Shown here piece by piece: positions 43,362-51,757 of a stretch of 64,000 bases of DNA; positions within the stretch are counted from its first letter, which is position 1; the number at the start of each line of letters is the position of its first letter. The DNA lies in contig JAUJMY010000014.1 of the NCBI GenBank assembly GCA_030446625.1, positions 1-64,000 on the forward strand. The letters are read 5' to 3'. This DNA comes from Gaiellaceae bacterium. GTDB lineage: Bacteria > Actinomycetota > Thermoleophilia > Gaiellales > Gaiellaceae. The notes beneath the pieces are model-generated. The model did not search any database, was not told where the DNA came from, and saw only the letters and a list, made by a program, of their open reading frames with translations. The position numbers and the translations under genes were made by a program.

Positions 43362-44210
43362 TCATGCCCAGCGGGCGTGGAGCTCCTTCAGCTTCCTCAC
43401 CTCGTCCGCGTCTGCGCCCTTCCCGTCGCGGCCCGGAACCTCGAGCACGGCGGGTAGCCCCTGCAGGTCGGGGTGCCCCAGGAAGACGCCGAGCTTCTCG
43501 CCGAGGAGGCCTTCGCCGATGTTCGCGTGGCGGTCGCGGTTCGAACCGAGCGGTGCGGCGGCGTCGTTCACGTGCAGCGCGCGCAGCCGGTCGAGCCCGA
43601 TCCTCGCGTCGAGATCCTCGAGCGTGCGCGTCAGCGTGTCGGGGTCGGTCACGTCGCACCCGGACACGAAGAGGTGGCAGGAGTCCAGGCAGATGCCGAG
43701 CCGCGGATGCCGGCCCAGGCGGTCGAGAACGGTCGCGAGCTCCGCTACGGAGCGACCGATCGTCCCGCCCGCGCCGGCGGAGTTCTCGACGAGCAGCCAC
43801 GTCCGCTCGCTGCAGAGCTCGAGCAGCTCCTCGAGCGCGGGCACCGCGCGCTCGAGCCCCGCCTCGAGCCCCGCGCCAAGGTGTGACCCGACGTGGAACG
43901 CGACGCCGTCGGCGCCGATGGCGCACGCCACGCGGATCGTGTTCCGCATCGCCTCGAGCGACTTCTCGTAGAACTCGCCATTGGGACTCGCGAGGTTGAC
44001 GAGGTAGAGGGCATGGCAGAGGACACCTCCGATGCCGGCTTCGTCGCGGCGCTGGCGGAAGCGCTCGAAGTTCGCCGGATCGTGGTTCGTCGCGCGCCAC
44101 GTGCGAGGGCTCTGCGTGAAGAGCTGCACCGCGTCGCCGCCGAACGACTCCACGCGGTCGATCGCCGTGTGGATGCCGCCGGAGCACGAGACATGAGCCC
44201 CGAGAAGCAC
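43362..44210 (-). CDS. nfo: Deoxyribonuclease IV (AP endonuclease, Nfo family)
   Basis: 282 residues. It nicks DNA 5' to abasic sites during base-excision repair, using three zinc ions in a TIM barrel. Family signatures include LLGAHVSCSGGIHTAIDR, FTQSPRTW, the LLVENSAGAG metal-binding Glu, the GICLDSCHLF block, RALHVNDAAAPLGSNRDRHA and NIGEG. Start GTG 44210 with TATCTT six bases upstream on the minus strand. Confidence 0.95.
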   Translation of the reverse strand: MLLGAHVSCSGGIHTAIDRVESFGGDAVQLFTQSPRTWRATNHDPANFERFRQRRDEAGIGGVLCHALYLVNLASPNGEFYEKSLEAMRNTIRVACAIGADGVAFHVGSHLGAGLEAGLERAVPALEELLELCSERTWLLVENSAGAGGTIGRSVAELATVLDRLGRHPRLGICLDSCHLFVSGCDVTDPDTLTRTLEDLDARIGLDRLRALHVNDAAAPLGSNRDRHANIGEGLLGEKLGVFLGHPDLQGLPAVLEVPGRDGKGADADEVRKLKELHARWA

Positions 44211-44216
44211 CCCGGC

Positions 44217-44222
44217 AAGATA
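44217..44222 (-). promoter_or_regulatory. -10-like box TATCTT before nfo
   Basis: On the minus strand TATCTT ends 6 nt before GTG 44210; no ribosome-binding site. Another leaderless candidate. Confidence 0.45.
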
Positions 44223-44272
44223 GTCCCGTGTCCGCCGCCTGCCGCCGCCGCCGCCGGCGAGGTGCTACGCGC

Positions 44273-44461
44273 TCAGTGCTCGTGCTGACGCAGCGGCTTC
44301 GGCGGTGCGAGCGGGTCGATCGCTCGCTGGAACTCGAGCCACGCGCGGCGGCGGAAGTGCGCCGTCGGCAGCGGAACGTGCTCCGCCGGGACCTGCGCCT
44401 TCATCGCGGACTCGAGGGCGGCGGACGGGCAGTTCTGCGGATGATGGCGAGCGTTTGTCAT
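44273..44461 (-). CDS. Small hypothetical protein
   Basis: 62 residues, His- and Pro-rich (MTNARHHPQNCPSAALESAM ... PKPLRQHEH), with no membrane segment. In favour of a real gene: ATG 44461 is preceded by AAGGA at proper spacing, codon third positions are not extreme, and the space between nfo and the response regulator is otherwise empty. Against: no recognised family and short length. A TTG at 44467 is an alternative start. Confidence 0.45.
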   Translation of the reverse strand: MTNARHHPQNCPSAALESAMKAQVPAEHVPLPTAHFRRRAWLEFQRAIDPLAPPKPLRQHEH

Positions 44462-44529
44462 TTTCAATCCTTAAACGCCTCAGCGGCGCTCACGGATACG
44501 GCGAGCCGTCGCGTAGACTCGCGGCCTCG

Positions 44530-44898
44530 GTGGTCGCCCGGGGCACCGTTCTCGTCGTCGACGACGACCCGTCTATTCGGCTTCTCTGCCGACTCAACCT
44601 CGAGTTGGATGGCTTCATCGTGCGCGAGGCCTCGACGCTCGCCGACGCGCGGGTGGAGCTCGCCGACGACGCCGTCGGGGTCGTGCTCCTCGACGTGCAC
44701 GTGGGCAGCGACGACGGCGTCGCCTTTCTCGACGAGCTGAAGCAGTCGTGTCCCGACGTCGCGGTCGCGATGCTCACGGGCACGGCCGAGCGCGCGGACA
44801 TCGTCCGCGCCGGCGCCGACGCCGTCATCGGGAAGCCGTTCACGCTCGACGAGCTGAAGGACACGGTGCAGAAGCTCCTCGGCGCCGGCTCCCGCTAG
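44530..44898 (+). CDS. Single-domain response regulator (CheY-like receiver)
   Basis: 122 residues, receiver domain only. The acidic pocket is VVDDDPS, the phospho-acceptor Asp is in VLLDVHVG (about residue 57), Thr is in MLTGTAE and Lys in IGKPF. With no output domain it must act through protein contacts or a phosphorelay; no histidine kinase is nearby. TAGACT at 44514-44519 precedes GTG 44530 by 10 nt. Confidence 0.9.
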   Translation: MVARGTVLVVDDDPSIRLLCRLNLELDGFIVREASTLADARVELADDAVGVVLLDVHVGSDDGVAFLDELKQSCPDVAVAMLTGTAERADIVRAGADAVIGKPFTLDELKDTVQKLLGAGSR

Positions 44899-44910
44899 AT
44901 TTCCGCGTCC

Positions 44911-46422
44911 GTGAGCGTCGCCACCATCCGCACGCCGGCCGAGTTCGAGTCGCGGCTCCAGAGCTACCTGTTCGAGCGCTCCGAGGAGGGGCGCGCGGTG
45001 CGCGTCGGCGAGAAGGAAGTCTCGGAGCAGGCTGCGATCGTCGCGCGCTACGCGGACCTGTTCAGCCGCGCGCAGCTCGACGGGCTGCGGGAGGCCGAGG
45101 AGCGCGCGGACGGCGACGAGCGGGAGCGCCTCTACCGGCTCCGGAAGACGTGCGAGGCCGGGCTCGTGACCGCTGAGCTCGCCGAGCGCGACGACGCGCT
45201 CGAGAACGCGATCCTGCGCGCGCGCGTCAGCTTTCGCGGCGAGGAGCTGCCGTTGCGAACCGCGCAGGCGCGGCTCGCCGTGCTCGAGGCGTACGGTGAC
45301 CGCGAGGAGCTCGGCGACCTCTACGCGACCGCGTCGGCCGAGTTCAACGACGAACGGCTCGAGCTGCTCCGGGTGTCGCACGAGCTCGAGGGGGAGCTCT
45401 CGGGCGAGCCGGATGCCGTGCGGCGGAACGAGCAGGAGAAGGGGATCTCGCTCGCGGAGCTCGAGCAGGCGCTCGCGAGCGCGAGCGACGCGGCCACCGA
45501 GGCGTGGCGGCGCATGCGCACCCGCTGGTTCGAGCGGCTCCTGGGCCCGGAGCGCGACGAGGTGCCGAATTCGAGCCACGTCGCCTACATGCGCCGCCTC
45601 TCGCCGCTCGACTGGATCTACACGCGCGAACGCGGCGTCGAGGTTTGCGTCGCGTCGCTGCGCGCACTCGGGTTCGACCTCGCGAACGACCAGAACATCC
45701 GGCTGGACCTGGACGACCGACCTCAGAAGTCGCCGCGCGCATGCGTGATCGCCTCGGATCCGCCGCAGGTCGTGCACCTGATCACGCGGGCCCAGGGAGG
45801 GCTCCACGACTACCAGGCCTTCCTGCACGAGGCGGGGCACGCGCTCCACTACGCCGGCTGCGACCCCTCACTGCCGTACACCTTCCGCCGGCTCTCGCGC
45901 GACCACGCGCTGACGGAGATCTACTCGTACATCTGCGAGGCGATCTCGCGCGAGCCCGCGTGGCACGCGGAGCACTTCGGGCTCGCGGACGCGGAGGCAG
46001 CGGAAAACGCGGAGGCGACGACGTTTCTCGAGGCGCTGCTCTACCGGCGCTACACCGCGAAGCTCCGGTTCGAGCTCGAGTTCTGGTCGCGGTTCGACGC
46101 CGACGGCGGGACGGCGGACGGGTACGAGGAGCGGCTCACGGCGGCGACTGGCATCCGGTACCGAAGCGACGCGTACCTCGCCGACATGGACGCCGGCTTC
46201 TACTCCGCGGACTACCTGCGCGCGTGGATCCGCGCCGCGCAGCTGCGGAGCCATCTCGTCGAGGAGATCGGCGACGACTGGTGGCGCCGCCCCGAGACGG
46301 GTGAGCGGCTGCGCGCGCTCTTCGCCGAGGGGACGCGGCCGACGAGCGAGGAGATCGCCGCGCGGCTCGGCTTCGACCCGCTCGACACGCGCCCGCTCCT
46401 CGCGGAGCTGACGCAGCACTAA
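44911..46422 (+). CDS. M3-like zinc metallopeptidase (oligoendopeptidase/peptidyl-dipeptidase fold)
   Basis: 503 residues, mostly helical. The zinc-binding HExxH is HEAGH in QAFLHEAGHALHYAG (about residue 310), and a downstream Glu in ALTEIYSYICEAI supplies the third ligand, the gluzincin layout of M3-type oligopeptidases. There is no signal peptide, so a cytoplasmic oligopeptidase is likely. TAGATT at 44896-44901 lies 9 nt before GTG 44911. A tRNA gene follows on the other strand two bases after the stop. Confidence 0.85.
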   Translation: MSVATIRTPAEFESRLQSYLFERSEEGRAVRVGEKEVSEQAAIVARYADLFSRAQLDGLREAEERADGDERERLYRLRKTCEAGLVTAELAERDDALENAILRARVSFRGEELPLRTAQARLAVLEAYGDREELGDLYATASAEFNDERLELLRVSHELEGELSGEPDAVRRNEQEKGISLAELEQALASASDAATEAWRRMRTRWFERLLGPERDEVPNSSHVAYMRRLSPLDWIYTRERGVEVCVASLRALGFDLANDQNIRLDLDDRPQKSPRACVIASDPPQVVHLITRAQGGLHDYQAFLHEAGHALHYAGCDPSLPYTFRRLSRDHALTEIYSYICEAISREPAWHAEHFGLADAEAAENAEATTFLEALLYRRYTAKLRFELEFWSRFDADGGTADGYEERLTAATGIRYRSDAYLADMDAGFYSADYLRAWIRAAQLRSHLVEEIGDDWWRRPETGERLRALFAEGTRPTSEEIAARLGFDPLDTRPLLAELTQH

Positions 46423-46423
46423 G

Positions 46424-46496
46424 AGGCGCATACGGGATTCGAACCCGTGCCGCCGCCGTGAGAGGGCGGTGTCCTAGGCCACTAGACGAATGCGCC
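46424..46496 (-). tRNA. tRNA-Glu (anticodon CUC)
   Basis: The minus strand folds as a cloverleaf: acceptor GGCGCAT/ATGCGCC (46496-46490 and 46431-46425), anticodon stem CCGCC/GGCGG with loop CTCTCAC, so the anticodon is CTC (reads GAG), and the T-arm with GGTTCGAATCC. CCA is not encoded. The discriminator base as read is U. Confidence 0.95.
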
Positions 46497-46521
46497 GGAA
46501 GCAGGCGCAGTGTAGCGGCGA

Positions 46522-47382
46522 GTGGCCAAGCGAGGGTTTCGCGCGCTTGCGGCTACGGGAGCTTCAGGGGGTGAGCGCTCCGTGAAAGGCCGTGACGTGC
46601 GCGACAGCGCGTGGGTCGAGCGCGCGGGGCGCCTCGGCCTCGTAGGCAAGGGCGCGTCCTTCGCGCTCGTGTCGCTGATCGCACTCCAGGTCGCGTTCGC
46701 CGGGGGCGGCAAGACGCCCGACCGCCAGGGTGCGCTCCGGTCCGTCGCGCGCGAGCCGCTGGGCCGGTCCTCGCTCGTCCTGCTCGCGCTCGCCTTCGCC
46801 GGTTACGCCGTGTGGCGGTTCGTCCAGGGCTTCCTCGACCGAGGCGAGGACGGGGAAGACGCGCGCGGACTGGCGAAGCGCGCGGGGCAGCTCGGCAAGG
46901 GCGCGCTCTACACCGGCCTGTGCATCTCGACGATCGCGATCGTCGTCGACGCCGGAAGCGGCGGCGGCCCGGACGAGGACAAGTGGACGGCGCGCGTCCT
47001 CGACGTGCCGCTCGGGCGGTGGCTCGTGCTGGCGGTCGGCCTGGCGATCCTCGGCGTGGGTGCGTACAACGCGTACCGCAGCTTCACGCAGAGGTTCCGG
47101 AAGAACCTCGCGACCGAGCGAATGGAGGCGGCCGAGGATCGCGCCTACACAGTGCTCGGCGTCGCCGGCCACGCCGCGCGGGGGCTCGTGTTCGCGCTGA
47201 TCGGGTTCTTCGTCGCCCGCGCGGCATGGCAGTACGACCCCAAGGAGGCGATCGGCCTCGACGGCGCGCTGAGCAAGGTCGCGCAGCAGCCGCAGGGCGA
47301 CCTCTTGCTCGGGCTCGTCGCCGCCGGGCTCTTCGCCTACGCGTTGTTCTGCTTCGTCCAGGCTCGCTACCGCGACGTCTGA
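46522..47382 (+). CDS. DUF1206 family membrane protein
   Basis: 286 residues. Three repeats of a two-helix unit, each with an Ala/Gly-rich R-G-x-x-(Y/F) start: WVERAGRLGLVGKGASFALV, LAKRAGQLGKGALYTGLCIS, and LGVAGHAARGLVFALIGFFV. This is the DUF1206 pattern of six-helix actinobacterial proteins of unknown function. GTG 46522 gives a 20-residue basic extension; GTG 46582 is an alternative start. It may be co-transcribed with the TetR gene 14 nt downstream, although that gene has its own -10-like box. Confidence 0.85.
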   Translation: MAKRGFRALAATGASGGERSVKGRDVRDSAWVERAGRLGLVGKGASFALVSLIALQVAFAGGGKTPDRQGALRSVAREPLGRSSLVLLALAFAGYAVWRFVQGFLDRGEDGEDARGLAKRAGQLGKGALYTGLCISTIAIVVDAGSGGGPDEDKWTARVLDVPLGRWLVLAVGLAILGVGAYNAYRSFTQRFRKNLATERMEAAEDRAYTVLGVAGHAARGLVFALIGFFVARAAWQYDPKEAIGLDGALSKVAQQPQGDLLLGLVAAGLFAYALFCFVQARYRDV

Positions 47383-47384
47383 CC

Positions 47385-47390
47385 TACACT
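47385..47390 (+). promoter_or_regulatory. -10-like box TACACT before the TetR gene
   Basis: TACACT ends 6 nt before GTG 47397, just after the DUF1206 stop. It supports GTG 47397 as start and a leaderless message. Confidence 0.45.
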
Positions 47391-47396
47391 CCGCGC

Positions 47397-48011
47397 GTGG
47401 CTGAAGCCCGAGCAGTCGCGCAGGACAAGCGCCGCGTTCTCCTCGACGCAGCGGTCCGCGTCTTCGCGCGGAAGGGCTACCACGCCTGTCGCGTCGGCGA
47501 CATCGCAGCCGAGGCGGGTGTCGCACACGGGCTCCTCTACCACTACTTCTCCTCGAAGGAGGAGGTCCTGGAGACGATCTTCCGGCACACGTGGACGCGG
47601 ATGCTCGACCTGTTCGGAGACGTCGAGCAGTCGTCGGAGCCGGCAGCCGAGCAGATCCGCCGCGTCGCTGGGATCGTGCTGCGGTCGTGGCAGCGCGATC
47701 CCGACCGGATCCGCGTGCTGGTGCGCGAGGTGGCGCGCAGCCCGCACCTCCAGGAGGAGATCGAGGAGATCGGCCACGCGTACGACGCGCTCGAGCGGAT
47801 CATCCGGCGCGGCCAGGAGAGCGGCGAGTTCCGGGACGGCGTCCCGCCGCGCCTCGCCGCGACGATCGTGTACGGCGCGCTCGAGCAGATGCTGACGGCG
47901 TGGGTGATGGGACGGGCGCCGGACAGCGACGCCGAGGTCGGGCAGGCAGCGGAGGCCGTGGCCGCGGTGCTGACGGTCGGGCTCGTGGCTGCCTCCGCGA
48001 ACGGGCGCTGA
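47397..48011 (+). CDS. TetR-family transcriptional regulator
   Basis: 204 residues. The N-terminal helix-turn-helix (DAAVRVFARKGYHACRVGDI, AEAGVAHGLLYHYFSSKEEV) is typical of TetR repressors, with a C-terminal ligand domain like that of FadR/AcrR-type regulators. 90 bp downstream lies an array of three palindromic half-sites, directly before a secreted subtilase gene; this is the likely binding target. Ligand unknown; the frame is open upstream but GTG 47397 is the sensible start. Confidence 0.92.
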   Translation: MAEARAVAQDKRRVLLDAAVRVFARKGYHACRVGDIAAEAGVAHGLLYHYFSSKEEVLETIFRHTWTRMLDLFGDVEQSSEPAAEQIRRVAGIVLRSWQRDPDRIRVLVREVARSPHLQEEIEEIGHAYDALERIIRRGQESGEFRDGVPPRLAATIVYGALEQMLTAWVMGRAPDSDAEVGQAAEAVAAVLTVGLVAASANGR

Positions 48012-48101
48012 CCTTACACGATCTTTACAAGCGCGAGGAACGCGCGCGAAGCTTGCCCGCAGTCGAGCTGCAACCTGAGCGAGCCTTCCGCGATTGAATA
48101 G

Positions 48102-48129
48102 TCAGTCAAAATTGACTGATCGATCAGTC
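48102..48129. promoter_or_regulatory. Probable TetR operator: two overlapping inverted repeats
   Basis: TCAGTCA-AAAT-TGACTGA (48102-48119) overlaps a perfect 16 bp palindrome GACTGATCGATCAGTC (48114-48129). Three copies of the half-site TGACTGA/TCAGTC(A/G) therefore stand in a row. The sequence resembles palindromes bound by TetR/FadR-type repressors. It lies 90 bp after the TetR gene and about 80 bp before the subtilase ATG, upstream of a TAGCGT (48157-48162) that could be the subtilase -10. Confidence 0.7.
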
Positions 48130-48210
48130 GTCGAAAGCGGCTGTATTCCGGCGCATTAGCGTGGAAAAATCCCCGCGCTTCTTCCCCTAACGCATTTCGC
48201 AGGAGGTTGT

Positions 48211-49971
48211 ATGCGCGGTCGATTGCTCGCAACTTTCGTTGCGCTGCTCGCGTCGCTGGCACTCGTGCCGGGCGCGCTCGTCCAGAGCAGCCCTGCAACG
48301 GCACAGGCGTCCGGAGCGACGCTCTCCGCCCCGCTCGCAAGCTGGCTCGCCACGGCGGCCGACACCAGCGCGTTCCAGACGATCGTCACCTTCGACAGCT
48401 ACGACGGTGTGAGCCGGATCGACACGCTCGGTGTCGGCGCGACGAAGCTCGCGAAGCTCCCGGTCGCGTTCGCGACCCTGACGGCGGCCCAGGTGCGCGA
48501 GGTCGCAGCATGGCCCGAGACGCGAAGTCTCTGGCACGACGAGCGCAACAAGATCCTGCTCGACGAGAGCGTCGCGCTGATCAAGGCGGACGACGTTCGC
48601 GCCGGCTCCGGGCTGAAGCAGCCGTACACGGGCGCCGGCATCGGCGTCGCCGTCATCGACACGGGGACGGACGCGCTCCACCCCGACTTGCCGAACGGGA
48701 CGAAGGTCGAGGGCTACGCGCTCGCCGGGAACCCCTTCGACCGAGAGCCGATGACGTTCGCGCCGGCGGCCACCGGCGACACGTATGGCCACGGGACGCA
48801 CGTCTCGTCGACGATCGGCGGGCTTGGAACCGCGAGCGGTGGGCGCTACAGCGGCGTCGCACCGGGCTCGAAGATCTACAGCTTCAAGACGGACGTCGGA
48901 GCGTTCCTGCTCGACAGCTACGCGCTCGCGAGCTTCGACTGGATCCTCGCGCACCCCGAGAAGAACATCCGCGTCAGCAGCAACTCGTGGGGCTCGTGTG
49001 ACGGGTGCGACTACAACCCGGACGACCCGATCAACGTCGCGACGAAGGCGCTCTACGACGCCGGCGTGAGCGTGGTGTTCGCTGCGAGCAACTCGGGCGG
49101 CCCGAACACGCTGAACCAGTACGCCGTCTCGCCGTGGGTGATCAGCGTCGCCGCCGGCACGAAGGACTTGAAGCTCGCCGACTTCAGCTCGCGCGGGCGG
49201 CTCGGCGGCAACTGGGACCGCAAGGAGGCGCAGCGCACGAACACGGGCATCTATCGCCCGACGCTGGCGGCTCCGGGCCAGGACATCAACGCCGCGAAGT
49301 CGAGCCAGGCGGTCGTGATGGCGGGAGCAGGTGCCGACGACGACCCGAACGTGTTCTACACGGTCGCCTCAGGGACCAGCATGGCGACGCCGCACGTCGC
49401 GGGCGTCGTCGCGCTGATGCTCGAAGCGCGGCCCGGGCTGACGCCGCAGAACGTGATCGACATCCTCGAGGGCTCCGCGGACGACATGCCGACCTACGAG
49501 CTCTTCGAAGTCGGCCTCGGCCACCTCGACGCGCTCGAGGCGGTCCAGGCGGCGGAGAAGGGGAAGATCCACTGGCCGCCCGCGATCAACGGCAAGACGC
49601 CGCAGTTCAGCCTCACGAGCAGCACCGAGTACGCCGGCACCGTCCTCCTCACGAACAGCTGGGCCTTGAGGGAGTGCCCGGACACGACGGGGCTGCTCAA
49701 CCACCACAAGTTCACCGTCGGAGCGGGTGCGGACGTCGCCTACGCCGAGCTCGAGTGGGGTGATCCGACGCAGCTCATCTACCTCGTGCTCTATGACCCG
49801 AACTGCCAGGAGGCGGCCGTCTCAGCGGCTCTCCTCGACATCGGGTCGGTGAGCCACCGCGCGGTCGCCGTGACGTCTCCGACGCCGGGGACGTGGACCG
49901 TCGGCGTCTACGGACGGATCAACGGCCCGACGGCGTACACCGGACGCTTCCAGACGTACGACAAGAAGTAG
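48211..49971 (+). CDS. Secreted subtilisin-like serine protease (S8)
   Basis: 586 residues with a signal peptide (MRGRLLATFVALLASLALVP, cleavage near AQA). A short propeptide precedes the catalytic domain: Asp150 in VAVIDTGTDALHPDL, His194 in YGHGTHVSS and Ser390 in SGTSMATPHVAG, with Asn in SNSGGPN for the oxyanion hole. About 130 residues after the catalytic domain form a beta-rich C-terminal domain. ATG 48211 has AGGAGG at the right distance. It stands behind the TetR-type operator, so its secretion may be ligand-controlled. A second subtilase follows. Confidence 0.94.
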   Translation: MRGRLLATFVALLASLALVPGALVQSSPATAQASGATLSAPLASWLATAADTSAFQTIVTFDSYDGVSRIDTLGVGATKLAKLPVAFATLTAAQVREVAAWPETRSLWHDERNKILLDESVALIKADDVRAGSGLKQPYTGAGIGVAVIDTGTDALHPDLPNGTKVEGYALAGNPFDREPMTFAPAATGDTYGHGTHVSSTIGGLGTASGGRYSGVAPGSKIYSFKTDVGAFLLDSYALASFDWILAHPEKNIRVSSNSWGSCDGCDYNPDDPINVATKALYDAGVSVVFAASNSGGPNTLNQYAVSPWVISVAAGTKDLKLADFSSRGRLGGNWDRKEAQRTNTGIYRPTLAAPGQDINAAKSSQAVVMAGAGADDDPNVFYTVASGTSMATPHVAGVVALMLEARPGLTPQNVIDILEGSADDMPTYELFEVGLGHLDALEAVQAAEKGKIHWPPAINGKTPQFSLTSSTEYAGTVLLTNSWALRECPDTTGLLNHHKFTVGAGADVAYAELEWGDPTQLIYLVLYDPNCQEAAVSAALLDIGSVSHRAVAVTSPTPGTWTVGVYGRINGPTAYTGRFQTYDKK

Positions 49972-50008
49972 CTCGCCTTAGCGGTCTGCGTCGACCGCGC
50001 AGAGGAAC

Positions 50009-50034
50009 GGCCCGCTCCCTGGCGGGGGCGGGCC
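50009..50034 (+). terminator. Hairpin between the two subtilase genes
   Basis: GGCCCGC (50009-50015) pairs with GCGGGCC (50028-50034) over a 12 nt G-rich loop; only CTTCC follows. It may be a weak terminator or attenuator that lowers expression of the second subtilase. Confidence 0.4.
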
Positions 50035-50065
50035 CTTCCGACCACCACGAGTACGGGAGACGGAG

Positions 50066-51601
50066 ATGATCAACAGGTTCAAGCTCGGCCTGATCGTCCT
50101 GGCGGCCGCGATCCTCGCGATGCCGTTCGGAACCGCGGGCGCGAGCACCGGCACGACGCGCTACACCGTCGTCCTCGCGGGCACGGCGACCGAGACGGGC
50201 TTCGACCTGGCGGGCACGCACGACGCGGCGCTCCAGCTCGTCGCGGCCGCCGGCGGCACCGTCACGATGGATCTCTCGAAGCAGATCGGCGTCCTCGCGG
50301 TCGAGTCTGCGAACGCGCTCTTCCTCGACGCCGTCCGCGCCTCGCTGCTCGTAGAGGACGCGGCGCAGGAGCACGTCTGGAAGTCGATCCCGACGTACGA
50401 GGAAGCCGTCGGGAGCGGCGCGCTGACTCTCCTCGACCCGAACACGGTTCCCGGCGGCGGACCGGAACCCGGGACGGAGCCGCTCGAGGAGTTCCAGTGG
50501 AGCATGCACCTGATCCGCTCGCCACAGGCGAACGCGACGGTGCAGGCGGGCTCGAGGCTGGTCGAGGTTGGCATCCTCGACACGGGCATCGACGGCTACC
50601 ACCTCGACTTCGTCGACGAAGATGGGTCGAACGTCAACTGCGCCAAGGGCCGCGACTTCATCCCGGTGGGTCCGGGCGCGGGGATCGCCGACCCGTGCAC
50701 CGACAACAACTTCCACGGCACGCACGTAGCGGGGATCGTCGCGGCGCGCGTGAATGAGCACGGCGTACGCGGCGTGGCGCCGAACGTCGAGCTGATCCCG
50801 GTCAAGGTCTGCGACGTCACCGGGCACTGCTACTCGAACTCGTCGGCCGCCGCCATCACGTATGCCGGCGACGCGAAGTTCGAGGTCATCAACATGAGCT
50901 ACTTCGTCGACGACGATCAGTTCCTCGCGTCGACGGAGTTCAAGTGCATGAGCGATCCCGTTCAACGGGCGTTCCGGAAGGCGAACGAGCGCGCGATCCA
51001 GTACGCGCGCAACCAAGGCGTCGTGCCGGTGGCCGCGCTCGGAAACTCGGACAGCGACCTTGCCCACCCGCCGGAGCCGTACGAGAACGAGTGCGATGTC
51101 GTCCCCGCCGAGACCGAGGGCGTGATCGGGGTAATGGCGATCGGGCCGGAGAGCGAGAAGGCGACGTATTCGAGCTACGGCTTCGGCATGACCGACGTCG
51201 CGTCGCCCGGCGGGAACTCTCGGAACCGTGACGGCGGCGAGTACCCGGGCCCGTGCGGCAACCAGGTCCTCTCGACGCTCCCGGGCAACGTCTGGGGCTG
51301 CTTCCAGGGCACGTCGATGGCGTCGCCGCACGCCGCGGGTGTCGCGGCGCTGATCGTCAGCCAGTTCGGCAAGGTCGGAACCGACGCCGGAGAGACCGAC
51401 GTCCGGATGCGGCCGCAGCAGGTGGAGGACTACCTGCAGTCGACGACGATCGACCTGATCGGCGCCGGCCAGACCGAGACCAAGGGCTACGACTACTGCT
51501 TCGGCAACGGACGCATCGACGCGCTGCGTGCCGTCCTGCACGAGACGTCGTACGAGGCGTTCACGACGGAGACGTGTCCGGAGACGCAGACGCAGGGCTA
51601 G
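50066..51601 (+). CDS. Secreted subtilisin-like serine protease (S8), second copy
   Basis: 511 residues. A signal peptide (KLGLIVLAAAILAMPFGTAG) is followed by an I9-like propeptide (RYTVVLAGTATETGF, about residues 30-110). The catalytic triad is Asp172 (GILDTGIDGYH), His217 (FHGTHVAGI) and Ser417 (GTSMASPHAAG). Several Cys pairs within the catalytic domain (CAKG, CTDN, CDVTGHC, CMSD) suggest disulfides. It is not a recent duplicate of the first subtilase: the sequences differ outside the active site. A ribosome-binding site (GGAGACGGAG) precedes ATG 50066. Confidence 0.94.
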   Translation: MINRFKLGLIVLAAAILAMPFGTAGASTGTTRYTVVLAGTATETGFDLAGTHDAALQLVAAAGGTVTMDLSKQIGVLAVESANALFLDAVRASLLVEDAAQEHVWKSIPTYEEAVGSGALTLLDPNTVPGGGPEPGTEPLEEFQWSMHLIRSPQANATVQAGSRLVEVGILDTGIDGYHLDFVDEDGSNVNCAKGRDFIPVGPGAGIADPCTDNNFHGTHVAGIVAARVNEHGVRGVAPNVELIPVKVCDVTGHCYSNSSAAAITYAGDAKFEVINMSYFVDDDQFLASTEFKCMSDPVQRAFRKANERAIQYARNQGVVPVAALGNSDSDLAHPPEPYENECDVVPAETEGVIGVMAIGPESEKATYSSYGFGMTDVASPGGNSRNRDGGEYPGPCGNQVLSTLPGNVWGCFQGTSMASPHAAGVAALIVSQFGKVGTDAGETDVRMRPQQVEDYLQSTTIDLIGAGQTETKGYDYCFGNGRIDALRAVLHETSYEAFTTETCPETQTQG

Positions 51602-51628
51602 CCGCGCTCATCCCGATCGAAGCGACGG

Positions 51629-51653
51629 AAAGGCCCGCTCCGGCGGGCCTTTT
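51629..51653. terminator. Strong bidirectional terminator
   Basis: AAAGGCCCGC (51629-51638), TCCG loop, GCGGGCCTTT (51643-51652) and a trailing T. The A/T flanks make it work both for the second subtilase (+) and for tRNA-Gln (-). Confidence 0.85.
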
Positions 51654-51659
51654 CGTCGC

Positions 51660-51733
51660 TGGCTGCGGGGCAGGGACTCGAACCCCAACTTCCTGATCCA
51701 GAGTCAGGCGTCCTACCATTAGACGACCCCGCA
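51660..51733 (-). tRNA. tRNA-Gln (anticodon CUG)
   Basis: Minus-strand cloverleaf: acceptor TGCGGGG/CCCCGCA, anticodon stem CCTGA/TCAGG with loop CTCTGGA (anticodon CTG, reading CAG), T-arm GGGGTTCGAGTCCC. G is the discriminator and CCA is encoded (51662-51660). Confidence 0.95.
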
Positions 51734-51757
51734 CCGGGCGGGCGGATTGTAGCGGCC

